In this document: piece by piece, positions 18,350 through 27,643 of the stretch
Layout: each line of letters starts with the position of its first letter
Numbering within the stretch: the stretch's first letter is position 1
NCBI RefSeq assembly: GCF_003814915.1
Contig: NZ_RKQK01000005.1
Span: forward strand, 1 to 64,000
Direction of reading: 5' to 3'
Source of the DNA: Pacificibacter maritimus
GTDB lineage: Bacteria; Pseudomonadota; Alphaproteobacteria; Rhodobacterales; Rhodobacteraceae
DNA length: 64,000 bases
Notes under the pieces: generated by a model
What the model was told of the DNA's origin: nothing
Databases searched by the model: none
Seen by the model: the letters and a program-made list of their open reading frames with translations, nothing else
Position numbers and translations under genes: made by a program

Positions 18350-19132
18350 CTACTGCGTTGGTTTGGTACGCTTAACAAATGGCGCTGGGTTCTTGGGGTC
18401 GGCTTTGGTCAAGGGGGCACGCCCTGTATCCGTGACAACTTCTTGCGTATCGCCCTCAATAACGATTGCAGTCACCGGCCAGCCGTAACCCGCGCCCGTG
18501 TCGATATCGATGCGGTTGCCAAAATGCGAGGGCAGGTTCACCGCTGTATGCCCGTGGACAACGATCCAAGGCAGGTCACCTTCGTAATCTAACCAGCCTT
18601 TGCGAATCCAAATGAGATCTTCCTCTGATTGCTCTTCCAGCGGAACACCGGGTTTAACACCAGCATGAACGAACAAGTATTTATCCCATTCATAATACAA
18701 AGGCAGGCCTTCGATGAATTCTAGGTGTTCTTTGGGAACAGCCTTTTGAGCCGCTTCAAAAGCTGCTTCAAATTCATAATCTACAGTCGTGACGCCATAT
18801 GAGGCCAAAGTGGTATTGCCGCCGATCCGTGGATTCAAGAAAGACAGTTCAGGTGGCATATTATCGTCAAAGGCCGTCATATCACGCACAAAGCGCGTGA
18901 AAAGGCGGTCATGATTGCCACGCAGGCAAATCCAAGGTTCGCCATGCGCCATACCGTGCATCAAATATTCAATTACTTCGCGGCTGGCAGGGCCGCGATC
19001 CGTGTAATCCCCCACGTGGACGATTTTAGCGGATGTGTCACCGACGCGTTCCATATCCGCTTTGATCCGAGCGTGTGTGGCTTTGAGTTCTAAAATGTGG
19101 CCGTGAATATCACCGATGGCGTAAATGCGCAT
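18350..19132 (-). CDS. Metallophosphoesterase, serine/threonine protein phosphatase-like
   Basis: The 260 residues carry the calcineurin-type metal motifs: GDIHGH at 8-13, VGDYTDRGP near 40-48, GNHDR near 72-76, and VVHGHTAV toward the C-terminus. These fit the bacterial PPP / ApaH-like group. Substrate could be a phosphoprotein or a dinucleoside polyphosphate; the sequence does not decide. It appears to be a single gene, downstream of serA in the same orientation with a terminator between them. Confidence 0.88.
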   Translation of the reverse strand: MRIYAIGDIHGHILELKATHARIKADMERVGDTSAKIVHVGDYTDRGPASREVIEYLMHGMAHGEPWICLRGNHDRLFTRFVRDMTAFDDNMPPELSFLNPRIGGNTTLASYGVTTVDYEFEAAFEAAQKAVPKEHLEFIEGLPLYYEWDKYLFVHAGVKPGVPLEEQSEEDLIWIRKGWLDYEGDLPWIVVHGHTAVNLPSHFGNRIDIDTGAGYGWPVTAIVIEGDTQEVVTDTGRAPLTKADPKNPAPFVKRTKPTQ

Positions 19133-19163
19133 GTTTGTCTCCTCTTTGGGCCTACAAAAGCGA

Positions 19164-19190
19164 AGGGCCGCTGGAATGTCCAGCGGCCCT
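19164..19190 (-). terminator. Probable terminator after serA
   Basis: AGGGCCGCTGG and CCAGCGGCCCT form a perfect 11-bp stem around the loop AATGT. On the minus strand the stem is followed by TTCGCTTTTG, a weak T-tract. It lies between the serA stop and the phosphatase start. Confidence 0.8.
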
Positions 19191-19227
19191 ATGCAATCAA
19201 GTCATGATCTTTTTGTAACGCGGGTGA

Positions 19228-20820
19228 TTAGGCTTTGAAATGTAGGGGGCGAACGTGTTGGAACAATCCGCTGTCTTTCAAAGCTGCCACCGTTGTGGGT
19301 TTGATCGGCGTATCAAGGAAGGTCACAGCAATCGCATCGCCACCCGCTTTGGCACGACCCAATGTGAAGTTCGCGATGTTTTCATCGTGCTCAGCCAAAA
19401 GCGTACCAAGTTTACCAAGGATACCAGGGACGTCTTGGTTGGTGGTGTAAAGCATGTGCTCGCCAACTTCAGCGTCGATGGTGATGCCCTTGATCTGGAT
19501 GAAACGTGGTTTGCCGTCTGAGAACACAGTGCCCGCAATGGTGCGGTGCTTTTCGACAGTTTGAATGTCGAGCTTGATGTAGCCGTCAAATGTGCCTGTC
19601 GCGTCTTGTGTTGTTTTAGAAATCTGGATTCCGCGCTCTTTGGCGATCACGGGCGCAGAAACCATGTTCACGTCAGGGTTTGACGCTTGCATGATACCAG
19701 CCACAACGGCCGCTTCCAATGCTTTCAGGTTCATTTCAGAGGCAACGCCGTCGAATGTGACGTTGATTTCTTTGATGGCTTCGTCAGTGACCTGACCGAT
19801 GAACGCGCCAAGGTTTTCAGCCAATGTAACCCAAGGGCCCATGATTTTGGCTTCTTCTGCAGACATGGAGGGCATGTTCAACGCGTTCTCAACAGCGCCG
19901 TCGAGCAAGTAGTTGGACATTTGCTCAGCCACTTGCAGGGCCACGTTTTCTTGCGCCTCAGATGTAGAGGCACCCAAGTGCGGCGTGCAGACAACATTTG
20001 GCAGGCCGAACAAAACGTTGTCGATGGCAGGCTCAACGGCGAACACGTCCAAAGCGGCACCAGCAACGTGGCCGGATTTCAGCAACTCAGCCAATGCTTC
20101 TTCGTCGATCAGGCCGCCGCGCGCACAGTTGATGATGCGAACGCCTTTCTTTGTTTTCGCCAAGTTTTCAGCAGACAAGATGTTGCGTGTGCCATCTGTC
20201 AACGGAACGTGCAAAGTGATGAAGTCAGCGCGTGCCAGCAGGTCTTCGAGCTCAACTTTTTCAACACCCATTTCAACAGCGCGTTCAGCAGACAAGAAGG
20301 GATCGTATGCGATCACTTTCATTTTCAGGCCACGTGCGCGGTCGCAAACGATGCCGCCGATGTTGCCTGCGCCGATGACGCCGAGCGTTTTGTTGGTCAG
20401 CTCAACGCCCATGAATTTGGACTTTTCCCATTTGCCTTCGTGTGTAGAGGCAGAGGCTTCCGGAATTTGACGCGCAACAGCGAACATCATCGCGATGGCG
20501 TGCTCAGCTGTTGTGATCATGTTGCCGAATGGCGTGTTCATAACGATCACGCCTTTTTTAGAAGAGGCTTCTTTATCGACGTTATCTGTGCCGATGCCTG
20601 CACGACCAACTACTTTCAGGTTTGTGGCGTGCTCCAAAAGGCTTGGTGTCACTTTGGTGGCAGAGCGGATCGCAAGACCGTCGTATTTGCCGATCACGGC
20701 TGCAAGGGCTTCTTTGTCTTTGCCGAGCGCTGGTTCGAAATCTACTTCGATGCCGCGGTCACGGAAAATCTGAACAGCTGTTTCAGAAAGGCTATCGGAT
20801 ACGAGTACTTTGGGTGCCAT
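19228..20820 (-). CDS. serA: D-3-phosphoglycerate dehydrogenase
   Basis: First enzyme of serine synthesis, oxidising 3-phosphoglycerate to 3-phosphohydroxypyruvate with NAD. The 530 residues are the long form: catalytic and NAD domains (1-315; GAGNIG dinucleotide motif near 150, NCARGGLIDEEAL near 230, active-site HLGASTSEAQ near 280), an intervening ASB-type domain (about 320-450) and a C-terminal ACT domain (about 455-530, beginning after GEHMLYTTNQDVPG). The ACT domain usually gives serine feedback. Located downstream of serC on the same strand. Confidence 0.97.
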   Translation of the reverse strand: MAPKVLVSDSLSETAVQIFRDRGIEVDFEPALGKDKEALAAVIGKYDGLAIRSATKVTPSLLEHATNLKVVGRAGIGTDNVDKEASSKKGVIVMNTPFGNMITTAEHAIAMMFAVARQIPEASASTHEGKWEKSKFMGVELTNKTLGVIGAGNIGGIVCDRARGLKMKVIAYDPFLSAERAVEMGVEKVELEDLLARADFITLHVPLTDGTRNILSAENLAKTKKGVRIINCARGGLIDEEALAELLKSGHVAGAALDVFAVEPAIDNVLFGLPNVVCTPHLGASTSEAQENVALQVAEQMSNYLLDGAVENALNMPSMSAEEAKIMGPWVTLAENLGAFIGQVTDEAIKEINVTFDGVASEMNLKALEAAVVAGIMQASNPDVNMVSAPVIAKERGIQISKTTQDATGTFDGYIKLDIQTVEKHRTIAGTVFSDGKPRFIQIKGITIDAEVGEHMLYTTNQDVPGILGKLGTLLAEHDENIANFTLGRAKAGGDAIAVTFLDTPIKPTTVAALKDSGLFQHVRPLHFKA

Positions 20821-20858
20821 GGTGTAAGGCTCCTACATTATATGAATTCTGTTTGGGT

Positions 20859-20888
20859 AAAAGGCGACCAGGGCCATTGGCCGCCTTT
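20859..20888 (-). terminator. Hairpin between serC and serA
   Basis: AAAGGCG pairs with CGCCTTT at the base and CCA with TGG further in, with a one-base bulge and the loop GGGCCAT. On the minus strand it ends in GCCTTTTACC, so it could be a partial terminator or processing site that sets serA level relative to serC. Confidence 0.6.
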
Positions 20889-20925
20889 GAATTGTCCTGC
20901 AAGCTACGCGGTCAAGCGCGGGTGC

Positions 20926-22068
20926 TTACTGTGCAGAGATCTCAGCTTCGAATGCCCATTCAAGCCAAGGCAAAAGCGCCTCAATGTCAGACGTTTCAAC
21001 CGTACCGCCACACCAAATGCGCAAGCCTGCTGGTGCGTCACGGTAAGCGCCGATGTCGAGTGCAACACCTTCAGCTTCCAGACGTTTTGCAACGGCTTTG
21101 GCAAAGGCTGCACCGTCTTGGATGCGCTCATCTGTGAACTTCAAGCAAACAGATGTTGTGGATGCGATGGCTGGATCAGACGCAAGGTTTGCGATCCAAG
21201 GCTTGGCGTCGCAGAAGTTCCAAATCGCTGTCGCGTTGGCTGTGGCGCGGTCGATCATGCCCTGCAAGCCGCCAACAGATTTCGCCCAGTCAAGCGCCAC
21301 AAGGTAGTCTTCCACAGCCAGCATAGATGGCGTGTTGATAGTCGCACCAGTAAAGATACCGTCGATCAACTTGCCGCCTTTGGTCATGCGGAAAATTTTC
21401 GGCAATGGCCATGCTGGTGTGTAGGATTCAAGACGCGCAACAGCACGTGGAGACAAAACGATCACGCCGTGTGCCGCTTCGCCGCCCAAGGCTTTTTGCC
21501 AAGAGAATGTGGTGACGTCGAGTTTGTCCCAATCGAGATCCATCGCGAAGACAGCGGATGTCGCGTCACAGATGGTCAGACCTTCGCGGTCCGCAGGGAT
21601 CGCGTCAGCATTCGGAAGGCGCACGCCAGATGTGGTGCCGTTCCAAGTGAAGACAACGTCAGTGTTAAAGTCGATTTCAGCGAAATCAACGATGTCGCCG
21701 TAGTCGGCAGTTTTCACGTCTGCGTCGATTTTGAGTTGTTTGACAACATCAGACACCCAACCCGCGCCAAAGCTTTCCCATGCAACCATGGTGGCTTTGC
21801 GTTCGCCAAGCAAAGACCAAAGCGCCATTTCAACTGCGCCTGTGTCAGAACCAGGAACGATGCCAATTTTGTAATCCGCTGGGATGCCCAAAACGTCGCG
21901 AGTATTTTCAATCGCGTCTTTGAGCTTGGTTTTGCCAACAGCTGCACGGTGCGAGCGGCCAAGAGGCGCATCGCTTAGCAGGTCGAGCGAAAATGTAGGG
22001 ATTTTGGCACAGGGGCCAGATGAAAAACGCGGGTTAGCCGGCCGCGTGGCCGGAGCTTGAATAGCCAT
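20926..22068 (-). CDS. serC: Phosphoserine aminotransferase
   Basis: PLP enzyme converting 3-phosphohydroxypyruvate and glutamate to phosphoserine; it also serves pyridoxal-phosphate synthesis in many bacteria. The 380 residues are the alphaproteobacterial type: [13 protein letters not shown] at the N-terminus, [41 protein letters not shown] (read in two parts; the Lys in SWQKALGGE binds PLP). The frame is open to 22278, but the ATG at 22068 has AGGA at the right distance and follows the leader RNA, so it is the start. Confidence 0.96.
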   Translation of the reverse strand: MAIQAPATRPANPRFSSGPCAKIPTFSLDLLSDAPLGRSHRAAVGKTKLKDAIENTRDVLGIPADYKIGIVPGSDTGAVEMALWSLLGERKATMVAWESFGAGWVSDVVKQLKIDADVKTADYGDIVDFAEIDFNTDVVFTWNGTTSGVRLPNADAIPADREGLTICDATSAVFAMDLDWDKLDVTTFSWQKALGGEAAHGVIVLSPRAVARLESYTPAWPLPKIFRMTKGGKLIDGIFTGATINTPSMLAVEDYLVALDWAKSVGGLQGMIDRATANATAIWNFCDAKPWIANLASDPAIASTTSVCLKFTDERIQDGAAFAKAVAKRLEAEGVALDIGAYRDAPAGLRIWCGGTVETSDIEALLPWLEWAFEAEISAQ

Positions 22069-22073
22069 TGCTG

Positions 22074-22150
22074 GTATCCTTCCAGATATAAGCCTCTCGT
22101 TGGGGAGAGGTGTCCCGCCGCTGCGTTTAAGCCTCGGTTGCGATTCATGC
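22074..22150 (-). ncRNA. serC-type leader RNA motif
   Basis: Directly upstream of the serC ribosome-binding site, the minus strand reads GGCGGGACACCTCTC, the loop CCCAAC, then GAGAGGCTTAT. The perfect 6-bp CCTCTC/GAGAGG hairpin spans 22093-22110, and a weaker upstream hairpin is possible around CCGAGGCTTAAACGCAGCGG. The position before serC-serA and this sequence agree with my memory of the serC RNA motif of alphaproteobacteria, whose ligand, if any, is not known to me. The boundaries are approximate. Confidence 0.6.
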
Positions 22151-22296
22151 AATGAAAATGTTTTAGAGGGGCGTTTTTTCGCAAATCTGTGATGCAATGC
22201 GGCGCGGGCCACTTCGCTGACGCTAGATCGCAGACTTGGCACAGCGGGTTTGTCATGCGATAGGGTTGGCAACAACAAACACTCGGATTTAGACCT

Positions 22297-23169
22297 ATGT
22301 ATATCGTCACGTTGATCACATCCCCTGCGGCCCCTTCTTTGTCACGCGAAGTCGTTGAAGCTTTACGCAATGCATGGGGGGGCGGCGATGCGCAGTGGTT
22401 GGCGGTTGGTGAAGCGGCTGAGTTTGTGATTGAAAAAGCGCCCGAAAACGCCCCGCAAGTCTGGGACGATTTGCAAACCCAAGGCATCGACATGGTGATC
22501 CAGCCATCCAAAGGGCGCCGCAAAAAGATGCTTTTGGCGGATATGGACAGCACCATGATTCAACAAGAATGCATTGATGAATTGGCAGCCGAGGCAGGCG
22601 TTGGCGAACGTGTGGCAGAGATCACTGCGAAAGCCATGAATGGCGAATTGGATTTTGAAGGCGCAATTGATGAACGTGTTGGTCTATTGAAGGATTTACC
22701 CGAAGAGATTATCGACCATGTTCTTAAAACGCGCATTGACTACATGCCAGGCGGTAAAACTTTGGTTCAAACGATGAAAGCCAATGGAGGATATGCGGCG
22801 CTGGTCTCTGGGGGGTTCACCGCGTTTACCGCGAAAGTCGCCTCAGAGCTGGGCTTTGATGAGAACCGCGCTAACACGTTGGACGTCGCAGACGGAAAAC
22901 TCACTGGCCGTGTTGTGCGGCCAATTCTGGGCCGCGAAGCAAAGCTTGAAGCCTTGGACGAGATCACGGCCACCTTGAAAATCAGCCGCGACGACGTTCT
23001 TGCTGTGGGCGATGGCATGAATGATTTGTTGATGCTGGCCAATGCGGGCACAGGGGTCGCATTGCACGGCAAACCCGCGCTTCAGGCTGAATGCGATGTG
23101 CGCGTGAATCACGGCGACTTGACGGCTTTGCTTTACATTCAAGGCTATTCCAAGTCTGAGTTCGCCTAA
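22297..23169 (+). CDS. serB: Phosphoserine phosphatase
   Basis: Last step of serine synthesis. The 290 residues contain an N-terminal ACT-like region (1-70) and a HAD hydrolase domain with the catalytic motif [10 protein letters not shown] (nucleophile Asp82, acid/base Asp84), the SGGFTAF motif and [11 protein letters not shown]. Divergent from serC-serA, so the whole pathway sits at one locus. A TSUP transporter gene begins right after its stop codon. Confidence 0.96.
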   Translation: MYIVTLITSPAAPSLSREVVEALRNAWGGGDAQWLAVGEAAEFVIEKAPENAPQVWDDLQTQGIDMVIQPSKGRRKKMLLADMDSTMIQQECIDELAAEAGVGERVAEITAKAMNGELDFEGAIDERVGLLKDLPEEIIDHVLKTRIDYMPGGKTLVQTMKANGGYAALVSGGFTAFTAKVASELGFDENRANTLDVADGKLTGRVVRPILGREAKLEALDEITATLKISRDDVLAVGDGMNDLLMLANAGTGVALHGKPALQAECDVRVNHGDLTALLYIQGYSKSEFA

Positions 23170-23928
23170 GTGTTCGAACTTTCCGCCGATCTTGTTGTCA
23201 TATTGATGGGGGCTGCTTTCATAGCGGGCTTTGTTGATTCGATCGCAGGAGGCGGCGGGCTGATCACTGTGCCGGCTTTGATGCTGGCTGGCGTTCCGCC
23301 GATCATCGCATTAGCCACGAACAAAGTCCAAGGGCTCTTCGGCGCAGGTATGGCTGCGATCACCTATGCGCGTGCAGGGCATGTGGACCTGCGAAATCAA
23401 ATTATGCCTGCACTGTTGTCGTTTGTCGCAGCGTTCTTTGGTGCTGCTCTGGCGTCGCGCCTTCCGACTGATGTAATTAAGGTGGGGCTGCCTTTTCTGC
23501 TGATCGGAATCGCATTATTTTTTGCCTTTAAACCAGGCTTGAATGACACCGATAAAGCGCAGCGGATCACTCCGTTTTTGTTTATGGCAACATTGGTTCC
23601 TATTGTTGGGTTTTATGATGGTCTTTTAGGGCCAGGCACGGGCGCATTTTTCATGCTCGGCTTTGTAACGCTCGCGGGCTATGGGATTCTAAAGGCCACG
23701 GCCCATACCAAATTGTTGAATTTTGCGTCCAATGTCGGTGGTCTTTTGGGGTTTGTCTTTGCTGCGAAACCATTGTGGGCTTTGGGGCTGTCTATGGGCA
23801 TCGCGCAAATGGCAGGCGCCTATTTAGGCTCTCACCTTGCCACGCGGGTTGGGGCGCGATTGATTAAACCTGTTTTGGTTTTTGCAGCAACGGCCTTGGC
23901 ATTGCGCCTGTTATGGGATTGGACCTGA
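23170..23928 (+). CDS. TSUP/TauE-SafE family membrane transporter
   Basis: A 252-residue integral membrane protein with about eight hydrophobic segments. Signatures of the family: FIAGFVDSIAGGGGLITVPAL (in two halves) near residues 17-37, ATNKVQGLFG, and FYDGLLGPGTGAFF near 150-163. The family exports sulfur-containing or organic anions such as sulfite and sulfoacetate. The start is GTG immediately after the serB TAA, so the genes are probably co-transcribed. The substrate is not evident. Confidence 0.9.
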   Translation: MFELSADLVVILMGAAFIAGFVDSIAGGGGLITVPALMLAGVPPIIALATNKVQGLFGAGMAAITYARAGHVDLRNQIMPALLSFVAAFFGAALASRLPTDVIKVGLPFLLIGIALFFAFKPGLNDTDKAQRITPFLFMATLVPIVGFYDGLLGPGTGAFFMLGFVTLAGYGILKATAHTKLLNFASNVGGLLGFVFAAKPLWALGLSMGIAQMAGAYLGSHLATRVGARLIKPVLVFAATALALRLLWDWT

Positions 23929-24109
23929 CGCTAAACTGCGTTGTTCAATCACATTTCAGCGAATTTCTGCCAAGGGCCTTTCACAAATAGGCGGTAATAC
24001 GTTACTGTGCTGTTAGAAATTGAAAACTGGCCTGCGCGCATCAAAACTGCATGATAAGATAGTTGCAGCGCATATTTATGGCCACCAGAGGCAGAGGCAC
24101 CGAGTACCC

Positions 24110-24643
24110 ATGAAATTTTCTATCCATCGCCTGTTGGTCGGCACAGTTTTTGCCGTAGCAGCACTTGGCGCTCAAGCACAAGAAAGCACCAATAAAGTTG
24201 CAAACAATACAGATTGGTACGTGTTTGAGGAAACCTCGCCCACGAAGCAATGTTGGGCAGTTTCAAAGCCGAAAGAAACTGTAAACACAGACAGCGCTGG
24301 GCGGATCAAATCTGTAACCCGTTCAGAAATATTGTTGTTTGTGTCCTACGCTTTGTCCAATGGAGTCAAAGGTCAGGTCTCTTTCTTGGGCGGCTACCCA
24401 TTTGCGTCTGGCTCTGAAGTTAAACTTGAAATCGGCAGTTCAGAATTTGCGTTGTTCGTTGACAATGAAACAGCATGGGCTTTGACGCCAGAAGATGACG
24501 CACGTATCGTGGCTGCGATGAAACGCGGCGCGACGGCGGTTTTGACTGGCCGATCAGCGCGCGGCACCATCACCAAAGATACGTTCTCATTGCTTGGGTT
24601 TACGGCCTCTGTTGATGAAGCTGGCAAACGTTGTAGCGCATAA
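24110..24643 (+). CDS. Invasion-associated locus B (IalB) family exported protein
   Basis: The 177 residues start with a signal peptide (about 1-23, cut near AQA-QES). The mature domain shows the IalB pattern: DWYVFEETSPTKQCWAVSKP, SYALSNGVKGQVSFLGGYPF, EIGSSEFALFVDNETAWA, AMKRGATAVLTGRSARGT, and FSLLGFTASVDEAGKRC, with two Cys likely paired. Periplasmic or outer-membrane associated; the molecular role in free-living bacteria is not known. The start at 24110 fits the signal peptide; a terminator follows. Confidence 0.88.
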   Translation: MKFSIHRLLVGTVFAVAALGAQAQESTNKVANNTDWYVFEETSPTKQCWAVSKPKETVNTDSAGRIKSVTRSEILLFVSYALSNGVKGQVSFLGGYPFASGSEVKLEIGSSEFALFVDNETAWALTPEDDARIVAAMKRGATAVLTGRSARGTITKDTFSLLGFTASVDEAGKRCSA

Positions 24644-24665
24644 AAAATCTGAATAAATGACAAAA

Positions 24666-24691
24666 GGGGCTCCCTATTGGGAGCCTTTTTT
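24666..24691 (+). terminator. Rho-independent terminator after the IalB-like gene
   Basis: GGCTCCC and GGGAGCC form a perfect 7-bp stem with the loop TATT, directly followed by TTTTTT. A textbook intrinsic terminator. Confidence 0.93.
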
Positions 24692-24702
24692 CATTGGTCT
24701 TT

Positions 24703-24722
24703 CAAGATTGGTAAGAATCTTG
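24703..24722. repeat. Inverted repeat upstream of rlmN
   Basis: CAAGATT, six bases (GGTAAG), AATCTTG: a perfect 7-bp inverted repeat 37 bases before the rlmN start. It could be an operator or a hairpin in the rlmN leader. There is no T-tract, so it is not a terminator. Confidence 0.55.
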
Positions 24723-24758
24723 TACGACAACAGCTTCATAAGTTGAAAGCGACTCATC

Positions 24759-25937
24759 ATGCAGCCTATTGCCCCTATCACCCAAGACGTCATGACTATC
24801 CCGCGCAAAGACGCAGCAGGCGATAAGATCAATCTTGTTGGCCTCACACGCCCTGCGATGCGTGAGGTTTTGATCGCCCATGGCACGCCTGAAAAACAGG
24901 CCAAAATGCGTGTGGGTCAGCTTTGGCAGTGGATCTACGGCTGGGGTGTGCGCGATTTCGATGCGATGACAAATCTATCAAAGTCCTTGCGCGAAGACCT
25001 GAAGGCTTCGTTCGAAGTTTCGGTTCCCGAAGTGGTGTCCAAGCAAGTGTCAGAAGATGGCACACGTAAATATCTAGTGCGCATCGCGGGCGGGCATGAG
25101 GTGGAAGTCGTCTACATTCCGGAAGAGGGGCGTGGAACACTCTGTGTGTCTTCTCAAGTTGGCTGTACTTTGACTTGCTCATTTTGTCATACAGGTACTC
25201 AGAAACTGGTCCGCAACCTGACGGCTGGCGAAATCATTGGTCAAGTAATGATGGCGCGCGACGACCTAAACGAATGGCCTGAGCAAGGTGCGAAAAACAC
25301 CGAGTCCCGTTTGTTGTCCAACATAGTGTTGATGGGCATGGGCGAACCTTTATACAATTTTGAAAATGTGCGCGATGCGATGAACATCGCGATGGACCCT
25401 GAAGGCATCCAACTGTCACGTCGGCGGATTACTCTGTCCACATCTGGCGTTGTGCCTGAAATTGCACGCACGGCTGATGAGATCGGCTGTCAGTTAGCCG
25501 TCTCATTTCACGCCACAACAGACGAGGTCCGCAATCAGTTGGTTCCAATCAACAAGCGCTGGAATATCGAAGCTCTGCTTGAGGCGCTTAAAGCCTATCC
25601 GCGTGTTTCAAACTCCGAGCGGATTACATTTGAATACGTGATGCTGCAGGGCGTGAATGACAGTGATGAAGATGCGCATCGTTTGATCGAGTTGATCAAA
25701 GGTATTCCAGCAAAGATTAACCTTATTCCGTTCAATGAATGGCCTGGCGCTCCTTATAAACGGTCGTCAAATAATCGCATCCGTGCTTTTGCTGACATCA
25801 TTTACAACGCAGGCTATGCCTCGCCTGTGCGTAAACCGCGCGGAGAAGACATCATGGCAGCCTGTGGCCAGTTGAAATCTGAAACAGAGCGTGCGCGCAA
25901 ATCACGTAAGCAGATTGAGGCAGACGCGGGCCTTTAG
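24759..25937 (+). CDS. rlmN: 23S rRNA (adenine2503-C2)/tRNA methyltransferase RlmN
   Basis: Radical-SAM methyltransferase acting on A2503 of 23S rRNA and A37 of some tRNAs. The 392 residues have the iron-sulfur motif CTLTCSFC (Cys136, 140, 143), the methylated-Cys partner motifs TLCVSSQ (Cys129) and MAACGQL near the C-terminus, and [12 protein letters not shown]. All catalytic residues appear present. The start ATG at 24759 gives the usual length; no strong ribosome-binding site is visible. Confidence 0.96.
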   Translation: MQPIAPITQDVMTIPRKDAAGDKINLVGLTRPAMREVLIAHGTPEKQAKMRVGQLWQWIYGWGVRDFDAMTNLSKSLREDLKASFEVSVPEVVSKQVSEDGTRKYLVRIAGGHEVEVVYIPEEGRGTLCVSSQVGCTLTCSFCHTGTQKLVRNLTAGEIIGQVMMARDDLNEWPEQGAKNTESRLLSNIVLMGMGEPLYNFENVRDAMNIAMDPEGIQLSRRRITLSTSGVVPEIARTADEIGCQLAVSFHATTDEVRNQLVPINKRWNIEALLEALKAYPRVSNSERITFEYVMLQGVNDSDEDAHRLIELIKGIPAKINLIPFNEWPGAPYKRSSNNRIRAFADIIYNAGYASPVRKPRGEDIMAACGQLKSETERARKSRKQIEADAGL

Positions 25938-25980
25938 GCTGCTAACGAAAATTTAACCATGCTGTGGCCAATATTCAGGC

Positions 25981-26412
25981 ATGGATTGGATACAGATCAG
26001 ATTCGATGATGACCTAGCGCGTTCTATTGAGCGCGCAGCATCACGCGCAAACATGCCTGTAGGCAGTTACATTCGTGATATCTTGGCAAAAGCTAGCCAG
26101 CCCTGTCACCCTGTATTGGCCTATGCAGGTCCCCGCAAACCTTTGGGCCTAAAGGCTTACTTGTCATGTGATTTTGCCTATGCCCAAGATTGGGATGACC
26201 TGCAAGAGGGCTTGCGTGCAAAGGGCTATGAGTTGGCCGAACGAGGGGATGGGCTGGTTTTGCGCACTCTGGAAGGCGAACGTTTGTGTAGGGCTTCTGA
26301 CATCGGTCAGCCCTACTCACAATTGATGAAACGATTTGGTGCGCCTTTCCCAAAACATGCCCACAAGCACTTGGAACATAAACATCTCGGCCAAATGACT
26401 TTTAGTCTTTAA
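25981..26412 (+). CDS. Hypothetical protein with N-terminal ribbon-helix-helix segment
   Basis: A 143-residue protein of unknown function. Residues 1-40 (IQIRFDDDLARSIERAA, then RANMPVGSYIRDILAKA) match the strand-helix-helix pattern of ribbon-helix-helix DNA-binding domains. The remaining 100 residues look like a small alpha/beta domain (YLSCDFAYAQDWDDLQEGL, GYELAERGDGLVLRT) followed by a histidine-rich end (KHAHKHLEHKHLG). A second RHH-like gene follows 34 bases later. Confidence 0.75.
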   Translation: MDWIQIRFDDDLARSIERAASRANMPVGSYIRDILAKASQPCHPVLAYAGPRKPLGLKAYLSCDFAYAQDWDDLQEGLRAKGYELAERGDGLVLRTLEGERLCRASDIGQPYSQLMKRFGAPFPKHAHKHLEHKHLGQMTFSL

Positions 26413-26446
26413 CCATATTTCAATTTTGTTGACCTAGGGTAACTGT

Positions 26447-26650
26447 ATGGAAAAAATGACCCTTTTGCTCCCCGCCAATACCGCTGAAATGTTACATCTT
26501 TTGTCTCGTGAAACGGGGCAAAGAATTGGCGACCTTGTCCATGAAATGGCGCTTGATCGGTATATGCGTCATGCCTTGGACGCGTCCGAAACGAACGATG
26601 CCGAACGCGCCTTTGTTTCTCAGTCGGACCTCTCTAAAGTGTCGGGATAG
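26447..26650 (+). CDS. Small hypothetical protein, possible ribbon-helix-helix fold
   Basis: 67 residues. The segment MTLLLPANTAEMLHLLSRE, then TGQRIGDLVHEMALDRYM, follows the strand-helix-helix pattern of MetJ/Arc-type proteins. Only GGG is present as a possible ribosome-binding site. It may form a pair with the preceding RHH-like gene. No toxin gene is next to it. Confidence 0.62.
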   Translation: MEKMTLLLPANTAEMLHLLSRETGQRIGDLVHEMALDRYMRHALDASETNDAERAFVSQSDLSKVSG

Positions 26651-26652
26651 CT

Positions 26653-27525
26653 CTATTCACGACCTGGTAAATGATCCCGCTTTTGTGTCTGGCCTTGCCA
26701 GTTATCGATCACGTCTACCGCTTCTTCAGCCGTTTCAACGAAACGGAACAGGTCTAGGTCGTCAGCAGAAATCGTGCCAGCTTCAGATAGCGCATCCCAA
26801 TTGATAATCTTTTCCCAGAAAGCGCGCCCGAACAACAAGAACGGCACGCGTTCCATTCGGCCTGTCTGAATAAGCGTTAGGGCTTCAAACATCTCATCCA
26901 ATGTTCCGAATCCGCCTGGAAACACCGTGATGGCCTTGGCGCGCATCAAGAAATGCATCTTTCGAATCGCAAAATAGTGAAAGTTGAAACATAAATCGGG
27001 CGTGACATATTCATTCGGGGCCTGTTCGTGGGGTAGGACAATATTCAAACCTATTGAAGCGCCACCTGCATCTTTTGCGCCGCGGTTACCCGCTTCCATG
27101 ACGCCGGGCCCACCGCCCGTCACGATTACATTTTCGCGGTGCCCATTCTCCTTTGCGCGTTCCGTCATGATCCGTGCAAAGTTTCGCGCTTCATCGTAGT
27201 ATTTCGACAGGTCTGCCAAGGTTTTTGTGCGGGCTGTATCTTTCTTTGCAGGCTCGGGAATCCGTGCTCCCCCAAAAAGCACGATCGTGCTTTCTACGCC
27301 GTATTCCGCCATCATCATTTCTGGTTTCAGCAACTCCAGCTGCAATCTGACAGGCCGCAATTCATCACGGCACATGAAATCTTGGTCTGAAAACGCCAAC
27401 GCATATGCAGGGGATCGGGTTTGCGCTGTGTCGGGAATTTCGCGTGCTGATGCGATATCTTCATGACTGCCTCGCAAAGGGTGACGGCGGTGGCTTTTGG
27501 TTTCAACTTGGTCGGTCATGCGCAA
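26653..27525 (-). CDS. LOG family protein (TIGR00730-type nucleotide phosphoribohydrolase)
   Basis: A 290-residue Rossmann-fold protein with both LOG motifs: [16 protein letters not shown] near 138-153 and [13 protein letters not shown] near 203-215. Homologues hydrolyse nucleoside 5'-monophosphates, including cytokinin ribotides, to free base and ribose phosphate. It is the longer bacterial form with about 90 extra N-terminal residues. Divergent from dapD. Physiological substrate in this organism not predictable. Confidence 0.88.
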   Translation of the reverse strand: MRMTDQVETKSHRRHPLRGSHEDIASAREIPDTAQTRSPAYALAFSDQDFMCRDELRPVRLQLELLKPEMMMAEYGVESTIVLFGGARIPEPAKKDTARTKTLADLSKYYDEARNFARIMTERAKENGHRENVIVTGGGPGVMEAGNRGAKDAGGASIGLNIVLPHEQAPNEYVTPDLCFNFHYFAIRKMHFLMRAKAITVFPGGFGTLDEMFEALTLIQTGRMERVPFLLFGRAFWEKIINWDALSEAGTISADDLDLFRFVETAEEAVDVIDNWQGQTQKRDHLPGRE

Positions 27526-27574
27526 TCCTCAATCGGTTCGTTTGTTATTCTGGCAGGTTTGCCATGCGCACGCG

Positions 27575-27603
27575 TTGCACGAGCGCTCGCAACAGACTAT
27601 AGC
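27575..27603 (+). promoter_or_regulatory. Candidate sigma-70-type promoter of dapD
   Basis: TTGCAC, a 17-base spacer, then TATAGC, lying 41 bases upstream of the dapD ATG. The spacing is ideal and both hexamers are close to consensus. No other promoter of this quality is seen between the LOG gene and dapD. Confidence 0.55.
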
Positions 27604-27643
27604 CTTCTGCAACGAATATTCCATGACCCTTGGGAGACAGATT

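Noticed and set aside
20732-20760. Possible tRNA T-loop-like sequence GGTTCGAAATC
   Set aside because: It is inside serA and has no clover-leaf stems around it; no tRNA is seen anywhere in the window.
19687-21978. A 763-codon open frame on the + strand opposite serA and serC
   Set aside because: It is antisense to two certain serine genes with clear family motifs and has no ribosome-binding site or known domain; long shadow frames are common with this codon bias.
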